Position numbers and translations under genes: made by a program. The notes under the pieces were generated by a model, which saw only the letters and a list, made by a program, of their open reading frames with translations, was not told where the DNA came from and ran no database searches. A DNA stretch of 40,689 nt from Clostridia bacterium (GTDB taxonomy: Bacteria > Bacillota_A > Clostridia > Christensenellales > Aristaeellaceae), in contig JAFZQK010000013.1 of NCBI GenBank assembly GCA_017620455.1, positions 1 to 40,689 on the forward strand, given 5' to 3'. This document shows, piece by piece, positions 16,869-25,324 of the stretch. Numbering within the stretch: position 1 is the stretch's first letter; every line of letters begins with the position of its first letter.

Positions 16869-17387
16869 ATGCGGCTGCTGTTTGAACTGGACCGGAAGGA
16901 CCATGCGCGCTGCACCCATTCCTTTGTGCGGAATTCGGCGCGGGGCATCATCATCCGGGATGGGAAGATCGCCATGGTCCACAGCCTGAAATACGATTAC
17001 TACAAATTTCCCGGCGGCGGCATCGAAAACGGCGAAACGCCCAGGGAGGCCCTGATCCGGGAGACCCGGGAGGAAGCCGGATTGGTGATCCTGCCCCCTT
17101 CGATCCGGGAATACGGGTATGTCCGCCGCGTTCAGAAAAGCGACAGAGACGATACGGAACGCTTCGTGCAGGACAATTACTATTATCTGTGCGGCGCGGA
17201 GGAAGAGACGGTGGCCCAGGCGCTGGACGCCTACGAGGCCGGGGAGGGGTATACCCTGGAATTCGTGGACCCGGCGACGGCCATTGCCCGGAACCGCCGG
17301 GTGAAAGACAGCCCCTACAGCCCGCTGATGTTCGAGCGGGAAGCCCGGGTGCTGGAATTGCTCCTGGCGGAAGGACTGTTTGACTGA
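16869..17387 (+). CDS. Nudix hydrolase
   Basis: 172 residues. The Nudix box G-x5-E-x7-R-E-U-x-E-E-x-G-U is complete at residues 50-72 (GGIENGETPREALIRETREE with AGL), binding the metal needed to cleave a nucleoside-diphosphate-linked substrate. N- and C-terminal flanks do not reveal substrate choice. The SD is GGGAGG, 9 nt before the ATG. First of three closely spaced small genes (Nudix, TfoX-N, MmcQ/YjbR). Confidence 0.9.
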   Translation: MRLLFELDRKDHARCTHSFVRNSARGIIIRDGKIAMVHSLKYDYYKFPGGGIENGETPREALIRETREEAGLVILPPSIREYGYVRRVQKSDRDDTERFVQDNYYYLCGAEEETVAQALDAYEAGEGYTLEFVDPATAIARNRRVKDSPYSPLMFEREARVLELLLAEGLFD

Positions 17388-17409
17388 AACGAAACGGGAG
17401 GGATAATGC

Positions 17410-17730
17410 ATGGCGTCGGCCAAAGAATACCTGGATTTCATTCTGGAGCAGCTTGCGGGCCTGGACGGGGTGACTTACCGGCCCATGATGGGCGAATATA
17501 TCCTGTATATGCACGGAAAGGTGGTGGGCGGCATATATGACGACCGGCTGCTGGTGAAGCCCACGGCTTCCGCCCTGGCCATGCTGCCGGAGGCGGAACG
17601 GGAGCTGCCCTACGAGGGCGCGAAAGAAATGCTGCTGGTGGATCGGGTGGACGATCGGGAATTCCTGCAGGCGCTGCTGACGGCGATGGAAGGGGATCTG
17701 CCCCAGCCCAGGCAGAAGAAAAAACCGTGA
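17410..17730 (+). CDS. TfoX N-terminal domain protein
   Basis: 106 residues. ASAKEYLDFILEQLAGLDGV, then TYRPMMGEYILYMHGKVVGG and IYDDRLLVKPT, are diagnostic of the TfoX/Sxy N-terminal domain; the C-terminal competence domain of gamma-proteobacterial TfoX is absent, as usual in Bacillota. No competence role should be assumed. The stop overlaps the GTG start of the next gene (GTGA at 17727-17730). Confidence 0.86.
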   Translation: MASAKEYLDFILEQLAGLDGVTYRPMMGEYILYMHGKVVGGIYDDRLLVKPTASALAMLPEAERELPYEGAKEMLLVDRVDDREFLQALLTAMEGDLPQPRQKKKP

Positions 17731-18110
17731 CGCGGCAGGAATTGATGCAGCATATAGCGGACGTTTACGGCGCGGAGCCAGAATTCCCCTTTCCCCGGGA
17801 CGGCGTGAGCTGCGTCTTCCGGCACGGGAATAACCGCAAATGGTTCGCGCTGATGATGCGCCTGCCGTATCATACGCTGGGCATGAACCGGGAAGGCATC
17901 GCAGATATCCTCAACATCAAGTGCGATCCGTTTCTGATCGGCTCCCTGCGGGGCAGGCCGGGCTTCCTGCCGGCCTACCATATGAACAAGGATAAATGGC
18001 TTACCGTGCTGCTGGACGGCAGCGCCGACCGGGAGGAGATCGTCGGGCTGATAGCGTTGAGCTATGATCTGACGAAAAGCAAGGCCAAGCAAAAAAACAA
18101 AATAGAATGA
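17727..18110 (+). CDS. MmcQ/YjbR family protein
   Basis: 127 residues, starting at a GTG that overlaps the TfoX-N stop. FPRDGVSCVFRHGNNRKWFALMM and GFLPAYHMNKDKWLTVLLDG are the family's typical segments (double-wing, CyaY-like fold; biochemical function not established). TfoX-N and MmcQ/YjbR genes are often neighbours in clostridial genomes. Lys-rich C-terminal tail. Confidence 0.88.
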   Translation: MTRQELMQHIADVYGAEPEFPFPRDGVSCVFRHGNNRKWFALMMRLPYHTLGMNREGIADILNIKCDPFLIGSLRGRPGFLPAYHMNKDKWLTVLLDGSADREEIVGLIALSYDLTKSKAKQKNKIE

Positions 18111-18169
18111 ATGGAACCAACCGATGCGTTCCATGATCGACGGCGGGAAATGTAACGCGGGCTTCCGTG

Positions 18170-18177
18170 CATAGAAT
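18170..18177 (+). promoter_or_regulatory. Sigma-E-like -10 element before sigK
   Basis: CATAGAAT, close to the mother-cell sigma-E -10 consensus (CATAcaNT). A weak AATGTA at 18149-18154 is the only possible -35, 15 bp upstream. In B. subtilis sigK is transcribed by sigma-E, so the location agrees, but the -35 is poor. Confidence 0.4.
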
Positions 18178-18197
18178 AAGGCCGGAGGTGAAGCGTG

Positions 18198-18923
18198 ATG
18201 CTGTCTTTTTTGTATTGGCTTTTCCGGGACGCGCTGTTCTTTTTCGGCATCGTATCCGGCCGGAGCAGCTTTCCCCGGCCTCTGAGCCGGGAGGAGGAGC
18301 AGAAAGCCATCGCGGCCATGCAGGCAGGGGACGAGGATGCCCGGCGGCGGCTCATCGAGCACAATCTGCGCCTGGTATCCCACATCGCGAAAAAATACAC
18401 CGTGCCCGGCTTCGAGGGGGAAGACCTGGTGTCCGTGGGCGCGCTGGGGCTGGTGAAGGCGGTGAACACCTTCCGCCCCGAAACCGGCGCCCAGCTTTCC
18501 TCCTATGCCGCCCGCTGCATTGAAAATGAGATCCTGATGCTGCTGCGGGCGTCCCGGAAGCGGAAGGGCGAGGTGTCGCTCACCGATCCGGTGGGCACGG
18601 ACGGGGAAGGGCGGGACATTTCCTTTCTGGATATCCTGGGCACGCCCCCCGGGCTGGTGGAGGACGAGGCGGTGCGCCGGGCGGATATGGAACGGGTGCG
18701 GCGGCTGGTGAAGCGCCTGCCCCGGAAGGAAAAGCGGGTGATCGAGATGCGCTACGGCCTGCTGGACGGGCAGATCCATCCCCAGCATGAGGTGGCGTCG
18801 GCCCTGGGCATTTCCCGCAGCTATGCGTCCCGGGTGGAGAAGCGGGCGGTGGAAATGCTGCGGCAGGGCATGGAGGAGCCGGAAGGAAAAGAATGTAAAA
18901 AACAGGCGGACAGCTTGCGCTGA
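18198..18923 (+). CDS. sigK: RNA polymerase sporulation sigma factor sigma-K (pro-form)
   Basis: 241-residue sigma-70 family factor close to B. subtilis sigma-K. The hydrophobic N-terminus (MLSFLYWLFRDALFFFGIVS) matches a pro-sequence removed by SpoIVFB. Region 2 contains NLRLVSHIAKKY and GLVKAVNTFRPETGAQLSSY with AARCIENEILMLLRASRK; region 4 has KEKRVIEMRYGL and a DNA-binding helix ALGISRSYASRVEKRAVEML. I prefer the ATG at 18198 (GGAGGTG 7 nt upstream) over the GTG at 18195. The gene is continuous: no skin-like element interrupts it. It directs late mother-cell genes in spore formers. Confidence 0.93.
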   Translation: MLSFLYWLFRDALFFFGIVSGRSSFPRPLSREEEQKAIAAMQAGDEDARRRLIEHNLRLVSHIAKKYTVPGFEGEDLVSVGALGLVKAVNTFRPETGAQLSSYAARCIENEILMLLRASRKRKGEVSLTDPVGTDGEGRDISFLDILGTPPGLVEDEAVRRADMERVRRLVKRLPRKEKRVIEMRYGLLDGQIHPQHEVASALGISRSYASRVEKRAVEMLRQGMEEPEGKECKKQADSLR

Positions 18924-18943
18924 CGGGGCGGCGGGTGTAAAAT
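18915..18943 (+). promoter_or_regulatory. Weak promoter candidate before the secreted protein gene
   Basis: TTGCGC (18915-18920), 17-bp spacer, TAAAAT (18938-18943), partly inside the end of sigK. Readthrough from sigK is equally possible. Confidence 0.35.
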
Positions 18944-18976
18944 ATCCCTGAAAAATGGGAGGGAGGCGGAAAAGCG

Positions 18977-19666
18977 ATGCGCATGCGGCGGGGATGTCTG
19001 GCGCTGGCGGTAATGATGCTGCTGTGCTGGTCCGCGCCCGCCCGGTGCTCGGCGCCCTATGAGGATACGGCCTTCCAGGGGGTATTCACCACGGAGAACC
19101 TGGACAGGATCATTGAGGAATACGAATTGTACGACGGCTGGTACTGGACCACCCCGGCCGACGAAATACAGACCTTTCACGGACGCGAGGACAAGCCGGG
19201 CTGGACGGACACCGCCGTGAACAAGCTGGGCAGAACGGGGTATGATCCGGAGTGGTATGGCTGCCGCTGGGCGGCCGAAACGGTGGACGCCCGGATGCCC
19301 AACGCCAAGGGCTGGGGGGAGTGCTTCGGCTACGGCCAGTTCATCGGCTATCTCCTGTCCGGCGAGCGCAACGCGCACCGGAACTGGCAGCACTTCTATT
19401 CGGTGTATGCCGCGGGAGGGCTGAAGGTGGGCGATCTGATCCGCACCGAATACCGGAAAAAGGAATGGACGTATCAGCACAGCGCGGTGGTTTACAGCGT
19501 GGAGGGCGATACGGTGCTGTTTCTGCAGGTGTCCGGCGGCAGCTTCAACCTGCTGCGCACCCGCTGCGGCTATACCGACGGGAACCTGACGGACGAAACC
19601 TCCCTGGAGGCGATTTCCGCCATCCCGGGGCTCAGGATCATGCGCAGCCCCCTGAATACGGACTGA
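18977..19666 (+). CDS. Secreted protein with Cys/His amidase-like layout
   Basis: 229 residues with a signal peptide (RRGCLALAVMMLLCWSAPAR). The mature part has a Cys at the start of a helix-like segment (GWGECFGYGQFIGYLLSG) and, further on, GGLKVGDLIRTEYRKK followed by YQHSAVVYSVEGDTVLFLQV. A Cys before a helix and a His in a beta strand preceded by a GDL motif are the arrangement of NlpC/P60 and CHAP cell-wall amidases, so a peptidoglycan hydrolase is possible; the family match is not certain. Its place 53 nt after sigK may hint at a spore-coat or cortex role. Confidence 0.6.
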   Translation: MRMRRGCLALAVMMLLCWSAPARCSAPYEDTAFQGVFTTENLDRIIEEYELYDGWYWTTPADEIQTFHGREDKPGWTDTAVNKLGRTGYDPEWYGCRWAAETVDARMPNAKGWGECFGYGQFIGYLLSGERNAHRNWQHFYSVYAAGGLKVGDLIRTEYRKKEWTYQHSAVVYSVEGDTVLFLQVSGGSFNLLRTRCGYTDGNLTDETSLEAISAIPGLRIMRSPLNTD

Positions 19667-19686
19667 TTTTTTTCGGAAAAACAGCA

Positions 19687-19712
19687 AAGCTCCCGGTCTG
19701 CCGGGAGCTTTT
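19687..19712 (+). terminator. Terminator after the sigK-secreted protein unit
   Basis: AAGCTCCCGG / CCGGGAGCTT, a perfect 10-bp stem with a TCTG loop and a short T run. Confidence 0.88.
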
Positions 19713-20151
19713 ATACGATTCTTCTTCTAAAGTCTTCTCTGTAAAGGACGCAATAAGACCGGGGAAGAACGTCAGGGGCCTGTGCGGCCCCTGAAACCCT
19801 GCACCAGGGGCCATCGCCCCCTGGACCCATTCGGGCGATGCCTGGAGAAAAGACGAACAAACAAACTGCGCCTGGAGCCTGAAACACGCCAGGCGAGTTT
19901 CCGGGCAAAAGAAAAGCCGGACGGCAGACCGGAAAATGAATTCATTCATTTTCGGCCTGCTGCCCGGCTTTTGCTGTGCGCTCTGCGCACAGTCCGGCCA
20001 GCGAAGCTGGCCTGCCCGGAAACGGTTCTTTGCGTCCTTACCGCAACTGCGGGAAGCTGCCCGGTCAACAAGTTACGAAATATCCGCCCTCGTCGTGTCC
20101 CCTGCTCATAGAACGCTTAGAACGCGAATCGTATCAATGCTTCTGACCGCG
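19713..20151. other. Gene-free hairpin-rich intergenic region
   Basis: About 440 bp without a credible gene. It carries at least five hairpins: CAGGGGCC/GGCCCCTG (19773-19793), CCAGGGG/CCCCTGG (19804-19824), a very long one at 19912-19972, CTGTGCGC/GCGCACAG (19974-19992) and GGCCAGC/GCTGGCC (19996-20012), plus the small dyad CCGCA/TGCGG at 20041-20052. A 109-codon frame runs across them at 19782-20111 but has no SD and its codons follow the inverted repeats, so I do not call it. The look is that of a dispersed intergenic repeat; copies elsewhere cannot be tested here. Confidence 0.7.
19912..19972. repeat. Long near-perfect inverted repeat, possible bidirectional terminator
   Basis: Arms of 29-30 bp beginning AAAAGCCGG and ending CCGGCTTTT, with ATGAAT/ATTCAT next to a 2-nt centre; three substitutions and one 1-nt bulge. 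On the minus strand two of the differences become G-U pairs, so the structure suits the RNA coming from the mfd operon. Short T runs flank both ends. Confidence 0.75.
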
Positions 20152-23100
20152 TCACGGCGCGTCAGTCGCGTTTCCCACGGCGGCGGATACTTTTTCCATT
20201 ACCGGCACGGCGGCCCGGAGCATTTCCTCCGCGGTGCTGCCGGGGGCGCGGAACAGGATGGCGCTGTCCCGGGCGGCGGAGAACATGAGCCGCGGATCGG
20301 TCTGCACCAGGGCCTGGTAAAGCCGCTGGGGATCGGGGATCAGATCGGGGTTCAGGCGGAAGATCAGCGTGCCGCTGACGGCGTTGACCTTCGTGACGCC
20401 CAGACTGCCGCACACCCCTCGCAGATGGGCGATGCCGATGAGGTTCATGACGGGCTCGGGGATATCGCCGAAGCGGTCGATCAGCTCCTCGATCACGTCC
20501 TGGCGGCTGTCCTGATCCCGGATCATGGCGATGCGCTTGTAGACCTCCATCCGCTGGCTGTCGCCCCGGACGTAATCCAGGGGCAGATAGGCGTCCACCT
20601 TGAGCTCTACCCGGGTTTCCGCCGATGTGGCGGCGGGCTTTTCGCCCAGGGCGCCCCGGGCTTCCCGCACGGCCTCCTCGATGAGGCGGCAGTACATATC
20701 GTACCCCACCGCCGCCACGTTGCCCGACTGCTCCGGGCCGAAAATGTTTCCCGCGCCCCGGATCTCCAGATCCCGCATGGCGATGCGGAAGCCCGAGCCG
20801 AAGGCCGTGAATTCCCGGATGGCGGAAAGGCGCTTCTGGGCGTCCTCGGAGAGCATCTTATCCGGCCGGACGGTAAAATAGGCGTAGGCCACCTGGGTGG
20901 ACCGCCCCACCCGGCCCCGGAGCTGATAGAGCTGGGAGAGGCCGAAGCGGTCCGCGTCGAAGACGATCAGGGTGTTGGCCGCGGGCACGTCCAGGCCGTT
21001 TTCGATGATGGTGGAGCAAAGCAGCACGTCGAATTTATGCTCATAGAAATCCAGCATCACGTCTTCCAGCAGGCTTTCCTTCATCTGCCCGTGGGCCACG
21101 GCGATGCGGGCTTCCGGCACCAGGGCCCGCAGCCGGGCGGCGAAGGCGTCGATATTCCGCACCTGATTGTAGAGGAAATACACCTGCCCCTCCCGGCCCA
21201 GCTCCCGCAATATTGCGTCCCGGATCACGGCGTCGCTGTAATCCAGCACGTAGGTCTGCACGGGATAGCGCTCCTCCGGGGGCGTCTGCAGCAGGCTCAT
21301 ATCCCTGACTCCCACCATGGACATGTGCAGCGTCCGGGGGATGGGGGTGGCGGAAAGGGTCAGCACGTCCACGGTTTTTTTCAGATTCTTGATGGTTTCC
21401 TTGTGGGCCACGCCGAAGCGCTGCTCCTCGTCCACCACCAACAGCCCCAGGTCCTTGAACTGCACGTCTTTGGACAGGAGCCGGTGGGTGCCGGCCAGGA
21501 TATCGATTTTTCCCTCCGCCGCCCGCTGCAGCGTTTCCTTCTGCTGCCGGGGGCTGCGGAAGCGGGAGAGCACGTCGATGTGTACGGGAAAATCGGCGAA
21601 TCGGCGCAGCATGGTGTAGTAATGCTGCTGGGCCAGAATGGTGGTGGGCGCCAGGATGGCCACCTGCTTGCCGTCCATGACGGCCTTCATGGCCGCCCGG
21701 AGGGCCACCTCGGTCTTGCCGTAGCCCACGTCGCCGCAGATCAGCCGGTCCATGTTGGCGGAGGATTCCATATCCCGCTTCACGTCCTCCACGGCCTTTT
21801 CCTGGTCCGGGGTGAGCTCGTAGGGGAAGGCGTCCTCAAACTCCCGCTGCCAGGGAGTGTCCGGGGCGAAGCTGTGGCCCGGGGCCGTCTGGCGGGCGGC
21901 GTAGAGGGCCACCAGATCGAAGGCCAGCTTTTTGAGCCCCGCCTTCACCTTCTTTTTCTGCCGGTCCCAGTCGCCGCCGCTCAGGGAATTGAGGGGCGGG
22001 GGATTGTTCTGCCCTCCGATGAATTTCTGCACCCGGTCGAACTGATCCGTGGGCACGTAGAGCTTGTCGCTGCCCTTGTACTGGATCAGCAGGTAATCCC
22101 GGTAGGTGCCCTCGCTCTGCAGGCGCACGGTACCCCGGAAAATGCCCACGCCGTGGGCCTCGTGCACCACGTAATCCCCTTCTTTGAGGTCGGTGAAGGC
22201 CTCGATCTTTTCGCCGCTGGTGGACAGGCGACGGGTCTTGCGGTAGCCCGCGCCGAAAAGATCGCTGTCGGCGATGACGGCGAAGCGGAAATCCGGCAGG
22301 ATGAATCCGTGGGACAGGGCGCGGGGGCAGATCACGGCTTTGCCTGGGGCGATCTGCGGCTGTTCCGCCCACAGGGGCACGGGATGATACAGCTCCTTCA
22401 GCGCGCTTTGCACCCGCTGGGCCCGGGCTTCGCCGCCGGAGAGGAGCAGCACGGCGCTGCCTTCCTTTTCCCAGACGTTAAGATCCGCCGCCAGGTCCTT
22501 GAAGCGGGAAACGTATTTGGGGGCGTTCACCCCCGGGAAGCGCAGGATCTTTCCGGGCCGGAAGCCGCCCTGCCCCCGCAGCAGATCCTGCAGAAGGAAT
22601 ACGGGCCGATTCTCCAGGGCCTGCGCGGCCTCCTCCCAGCTGCGCAGCAGCGTTCCCTGTTCGGGCACCGCCTCCTGCCGCTCCAGGGACAGCTTGAAAT
22701 CCTCCGCAAAGCCGGCGTACCGGTCCTCGCACCGGGTTTTGACCCGGTCCGGCTCTTCCAGGACGATGAGGGGATCCCGGAGGTATTCCCACAGCCAGGC
22801 GCAGGGCGCGTTCAGCGCCCCCGCCCACAACGACAGAGTGGGGGGCTGCAGCCCGGCCTCCAGCTGATCCGCGTCCTGAAGCAGGCGGGACACCCCTGTG
22901 TCGTACACCCGGTACAGGGGCGCGTCGCCGTTTTCTTCGCTGTCTTCGTCTTCGGGCAGCGGCGGCAGCTCCGGGGAAAGCGGGCTGTCCTGCATGCGGT
23001 TCTGCTGGCGGCGGATCATTTTCCGCATGTCCGAAGCGCATTCCCGGGGCAGCAGCCATTCCACCGCGGGGTAGAAAACCGCTTCGGGCAGGTTTTCCCG

Positions 23101-23733
23101 GCTGCGCTGGCTGATGGGATCGAAAGCGCGGAGGGAATCCACCTCCGTATCGAAAAATTCGATGCGGGTGGCGCTGCTTTCGGCGGGGGAGAACGCGTCC
23201 ACGATGGAGCCCCGCAGGGCGCACTGCCCCCGGCCTTCCACCATGTCCACCCGCTCGTACCCCATTTTCACCAGCTGCCGGATCAGGGCGGCAGGCTCGG
23301 CCTGGTCGCCCGTTTTCAGGCGGACGGCGCACTGCTCGTAGGTATCCGGGGGCAGCATGCGGGAGAGCAGCGCGTCTGCCGGCACGCACAGCACCCGCAC
23401 CTCCCCCTGGCGCGCTTTTTGCAGGGTGGCCAGGCGGCGGAAGGCGTTTTCCCGGCTGGCGGTGCCCCGGGTAAAGAGCAGCTGCGGCGCGGGCAAAAGC
23501 GCGGCGCCGCCCTCCAGCCACATGGCGCAGTCCTCCGCGGCGCGCATGGCGGCGGCGTCGGAGGGAGCGATATAGAGCACCGGGCGGCCGGTTTTCTCCG
23601 CCAGCGCGGCGGCGAAGAAGGGCCGCTGGCCCTCCGCTGTTTCGTACAGAGAAACGGCGCCTTTTTCCGGCGCGTCAAAAGCCTCCCGAAAGGAGGGGGA
23701 GGCGTCCAGGCAATTCAATACTTTATTCAGCAT
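20152..23733 (-). CDS. mfd: Transcription-repair coupling factor Mfd
   Basis: 1193-residue DNA translocase that removes stalled RNA polymerase at lesions and recruits UvrA. Domains in order: UvrB-like N-terminal module (residues ~1-340, IDAFSP-type motif as RGSIVDAFSPAESSATRIEFF), CarD-like polymerase-interaction domain around 515-580 (GDYVVHEAHGVGIFRG), superfamily 2 helicase with Walker A GDVGYGKTEVALRAAM near 667, DEEQ box near 767 (LLVVDEEQRFGVAHKE), TRG motif region, and the C-terminal TRCF domain (VELKVDAYLPLDYVRGDSQR). Its start overlaps pth by 11 nt, as in Bacillus where pth and mfd are also neighbours. Confidence 0.97.
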   Translation of the reverse strand: MLNKVLNCLDASPSFREAFDAPEKGAVSLYETAEGQRPFFAAALAEKTGRPVLYIAPSDAAAMRAAEDCAMWLEGGAALLPAPQLLFTRGTASRENAFRRLATLQKARQGEVRVLCVPADALLSRMLPPDTYEQCAVRLKTGDQAEPAALIRQLVKMGYERVDMVEGRGQCALRGSIVDAFSPAESSATRIEFFDTEVDSLRAFDPISQRSRENLPEAVFYPAVEWLLPRECASDMRKMIRRQQNRMQDSPLSPELPPLPEDEDSEENGDAPLYRVYDTGVSRLLQDADQLEAGLQPPTLSLWAGALNAPCAWLWEYLRDPLIVLEEPDRVKTRCEDRYAGFAEDFKLSLERQEAVPEQGTLLRSWEEAAQALENRPVFLLQDLLRGQGGFRPGKILRFPGVNAPKYVSRFKDLAADLNVWEKEGSAVLLLSGGEARAQRVQSALKELYHPVPLWAEQPQIAPGKAVICPRALSHGFILPDFRFAVIADSDLFGAGYRKTRRLSTSGEKIEAFTDLKEGDYVVHEAHGVGIFRGTVRLQSEGTYRDYLLIQYKGSDKLYVPTDQFDRVQKFIGGQNNPPPLNSLSGGDWDRQKKKVKAGLKKLAFDLVALYAARQTAPGHSFAPDTPWQREFEDAFPYELTPDQEKAVEDVKRDMESSANMDRLICGDVGYGKTEVALRAAMKAVMDGKQVAILAPTTILAQQHYYTMLRRFADFPVHIDVLSRFRSPRQQKETLQRAAEGKIDILAGTHRLLSKDVQFKDLGLLVVDEEQRFGVAHKETIKNLKKTVDVLTLSATPIPRTLHMSMVGVRDMSLLQTPPEERYPVQTYVLDYSDAVIRDAILRELGREGQVYFLYNQVRNIDAFAARLRALVPEARIAVAHGQMKESLLEDVMLDFYEHKFDVLLCSTIIENGLDVPAANTLIVFDADRFGLSQLYQLRGRVGRSTQVAYAYFTVRPDKMLSEDAQKRLSAIREFTAFGSGFRIAMRDLEIRGAGNIFGPEQSGNVAAVGYDMYCRLIEEAVREARGALGEKPAATSAETRVELKVDAYLPLDYVRGDSQRMEVYKRIAMIRDQDSRQDVIEELIDRFGDIPEPVMNLIGIAHLRGVCGSLGVTKVNAVSGTLIFRLNPDLIPDPQRLYQALVQTDPRLMFSAARDSAILFRAPGSTAEEMLRAAVPVMEKVSAAVGNATDAP

Positions 23734-24298
23734 GGCGGATGTTGTAGCGGTTCATGGCCTGGTCGATGCCGTGCTCCGCCCAGCAGAGCGCCGCGTCGGC
23801 GGCCAGGAGATACGCGTCGTAGATGGTCTTTCTTTCCTCGTCCGTCTGGAATCTGCTCAGCACCCAATCGGCCAGGTCCCATTCCGGGGGCGGCGCGCCC
23901 ATGCCGATGCGCACCCGGGGAAAATCCCCGGAGGCGGTGTACTGCACGATGCTGCGCAGCCCGTTGTGGGTGCCGGGCCCGCCCTTGCCCCGGACGCGCA
24001 CCGCGCCGAAGGGCAGGTCGATATCGTCCACCAGGAGCAGCATGTCCCGGGGCTCCAGCTTGTACCAGGAAAGGGCCTCGGATACGGTGAGGCCGCTGTT
24101 GTTCATGAACGTCTGGGGCTTGATCAGCGCCAGCCGGTCCCCGGCGAAGAGGGTTTCCCCCACGGTGGCGTGGAATTTCAGCTTTTTGATGGGGGTGTTC
24201 AGCTTCGCGGCGATCAGGCTGATCACGTCGAAGCCGGCGTTGTGCCGGGTATGCTCATATTTTTCGCCCGGATTGCCCAGGCCTACGATGACTTTCAT
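23723..24298 (-). CDS. pth: Peptidyl-tRNA hydrolase
   Basis: 191 residues; cleaves the ester bond of peptidyl-tRNAs dropped from ribosomes. Catalytic residues are in place: GLGNPGEKYEHTRHNAGF (Asn9, catalytic His19), KPQTFMNNSGL (Met/Asn contacts), LLVDDIDLPFGAVRVR (catalytic Asp), GGPGTHNGLRSI. AAGGAAG precedes the ATG. Between purR and mfd in the minus-strand operon. Confidence 0.97.
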   Translation of the reverse strand: MKVIVGLGNPGEKYEHTRHNAGFDVISLIAAKLNTPIKKLKFHATVGETLFAGDRLALIKPQTFMNNSGLTVSEALSWYKLEPRDMLLLVDDIDLPFGAVRVRGKGGPGTHNGLRSIVQYTASGDFPRVRIGMGAPPPEWDLADWVLSRFQTDEERKTIYDAYLLAADAALCWAEHGIDQAMNRYNIRHAE

Positions 24299-24347
24299 GC
24301 GTTTCTTCCTTCATGGGAAAATGGCGCGGCCCGGCGGGGAAGGCGCG

Positions 24348-25160
24348 TCAGCGGATCCAATCGGCGGGGCGCACGCGAAGGGGCTCGCCCTGCCGGATAT
24401 CGGACAGGAGCATCAGCGCCTTTTCCCCTTCGATCTGCCGGTGCTGCGGGCTTTCCAGGGCCAGCACGAAGCAGATGCCCGCCACGGACACGCTGAATTC
24501 CTTCATCAGCTCCACCATGCCCCGGGCGGTGCCGCCGCCCCGCATGAAATCGTCCACGATCAATGCCCGCTGGCCTTCCTTCACCGCCCGGCGGGAAAGG
24601 GCCATGGATTCGATATTGCCCCGGCCGGAAAGATAGGAAATATTCACCGCGCTGCCCTCGTACACCTTGGTGGCGTGGCGGGCGATGATCAGGGGCACCC
24701 GCAGGGCGGAGGCGGTCATCAGCGCCACGGGGATGCCCTTGGTTTCCATGGTGAGAACGAAATCGGCCCCGGCGTCGTAATACTGGCCGGCGATCAGGGT
24801 GCCCATGCCTTGCACGGATTCCGGCTCCGCCAGGATATCCGAAAAATACAGATACCCGCCGGGCAGCTGGCGTTCCGGCTCCATGAGCCGGTCGCACAGG
24901 CCCTGGACGAAATCCCGGGAGGAGGAGCCCAGGCCGATGGGCCGGTAGCGCACGCCCCCCGCCGCGCCCGTGACGGTTTCCACCTTGCCCAGGCGGAACC
25001 GCTGCATGGTTTCCTCCAGGATGGCGATATCCTCGCTGACGCTGGATTTCGCGGTGGAAAACAGATCGCAGAAATACGACAGGGTAAAGATGCGGTTGGG
25101 CGATGCGGTCAGGATCTGGGTCATCACGGCCAGCCGCTCGTTGCGCTTGATTTTGTCCAT
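24348..25160 (-). CDS. purR: Pur operon repressor PurR (Bacillus type)
   Basis: PRPP-responsive repressor of purine genes: N-terminal winged helix (FCDLFSTAKSSVSEDIAILE) and a catalytically inert phosphoribosyltransferase domain with VLTMETKGIPVALMTASAL and the PRPP loop ALIVDDFMRGGGTARGM. The start is uncertain: the frame is open to a GTG at 25190, but that codon sits only 8 nt past a -10 box; an ATG at 25172 has AAGGAG just 3 nt before it; the ATG at 25160 (270 aa) aligns with the Bacillus start and is used here. First gene of purR-pth-mfd. Confidence 0.93.
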   Translation of the reverse strand: MDKIKRNERLAVMTQILTASPNRIFTLSYFCDLFSTAKSSVSEDIAILEETMQRFRLGKVETVTGAAGGVRYRPIGLGSSSRDFVQGLCDRLMEPERQLPGGYLYFSDILAEPESVQGMGTLIAGQYYDAGADFVLTMETKGIPVALMTASALRVPLIIARHATKVYEGSAVNISYLSGRGNIESMALSRRAVKEGQRALIVDDFMRGGGTARGMVELMKEFSVSVAGICFVLALESPQHRQIEGEKALMLLSDIRQGEPLRVRPADWIR

Positions 25161-25198
25161 GGCTGCTTTCATCCTCTCCTTCGGATTCACAGTCTGGA

Positions 25199-25227
25199 AT
25201 TATACCACAAAAATGCGAATATTACCA
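25199..25227 (-). promoter_or_regulatory. Extended -10 promoter of purR-pth-mfd
   Basis: Minus strand: TGG-TATAAT (-10 at 25204-25199) with a weak TGGTAA -35 at 25227-25222. It places the RNA start close to 25191, arguing against the GTG at 25190 as start codon of purR. Confidence 0.65.
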
Positions 25228-25272
25228 GATGTTTTTTTCAAAATGTTCGGGAAAATTTCGCCATAATTTTCC

Positions 25273-25308
25273 AAAAAAACGGCGGGCCGCCGTTTTGCGG
25301 TCCGCCGG
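25273..25308 (-). terminator. Terminator of the phasin-like gene
   Basis: On the minus strand CGGCGGACCG, then CAAAACGG, then CGGCCCGCCG (one A-C mismatch), followed by seven T. It also insulates purR from upstream readthrough. Confidence 0.8.
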
Positions 25309-25324
25309 AAAGAGGGGAAATCTG

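Noticed and set aside
18198..18923. Skin-type element interrupting sigK
   Set aside because: The gene is read through from pro-sequence to region 4 with no interruption.
19782..20111. 109-codon frame in the hairpin region
   Set aside because: No SD, and most codons lie in inverted repeats; more likely a repeat than a gene.
19936..24090. 1384-codon plus-strand open frame opposite mfd and pth
   Set aside because: Antisense shadow of two certain genes, begins inside a long inverted repeat, no recognisable domain.
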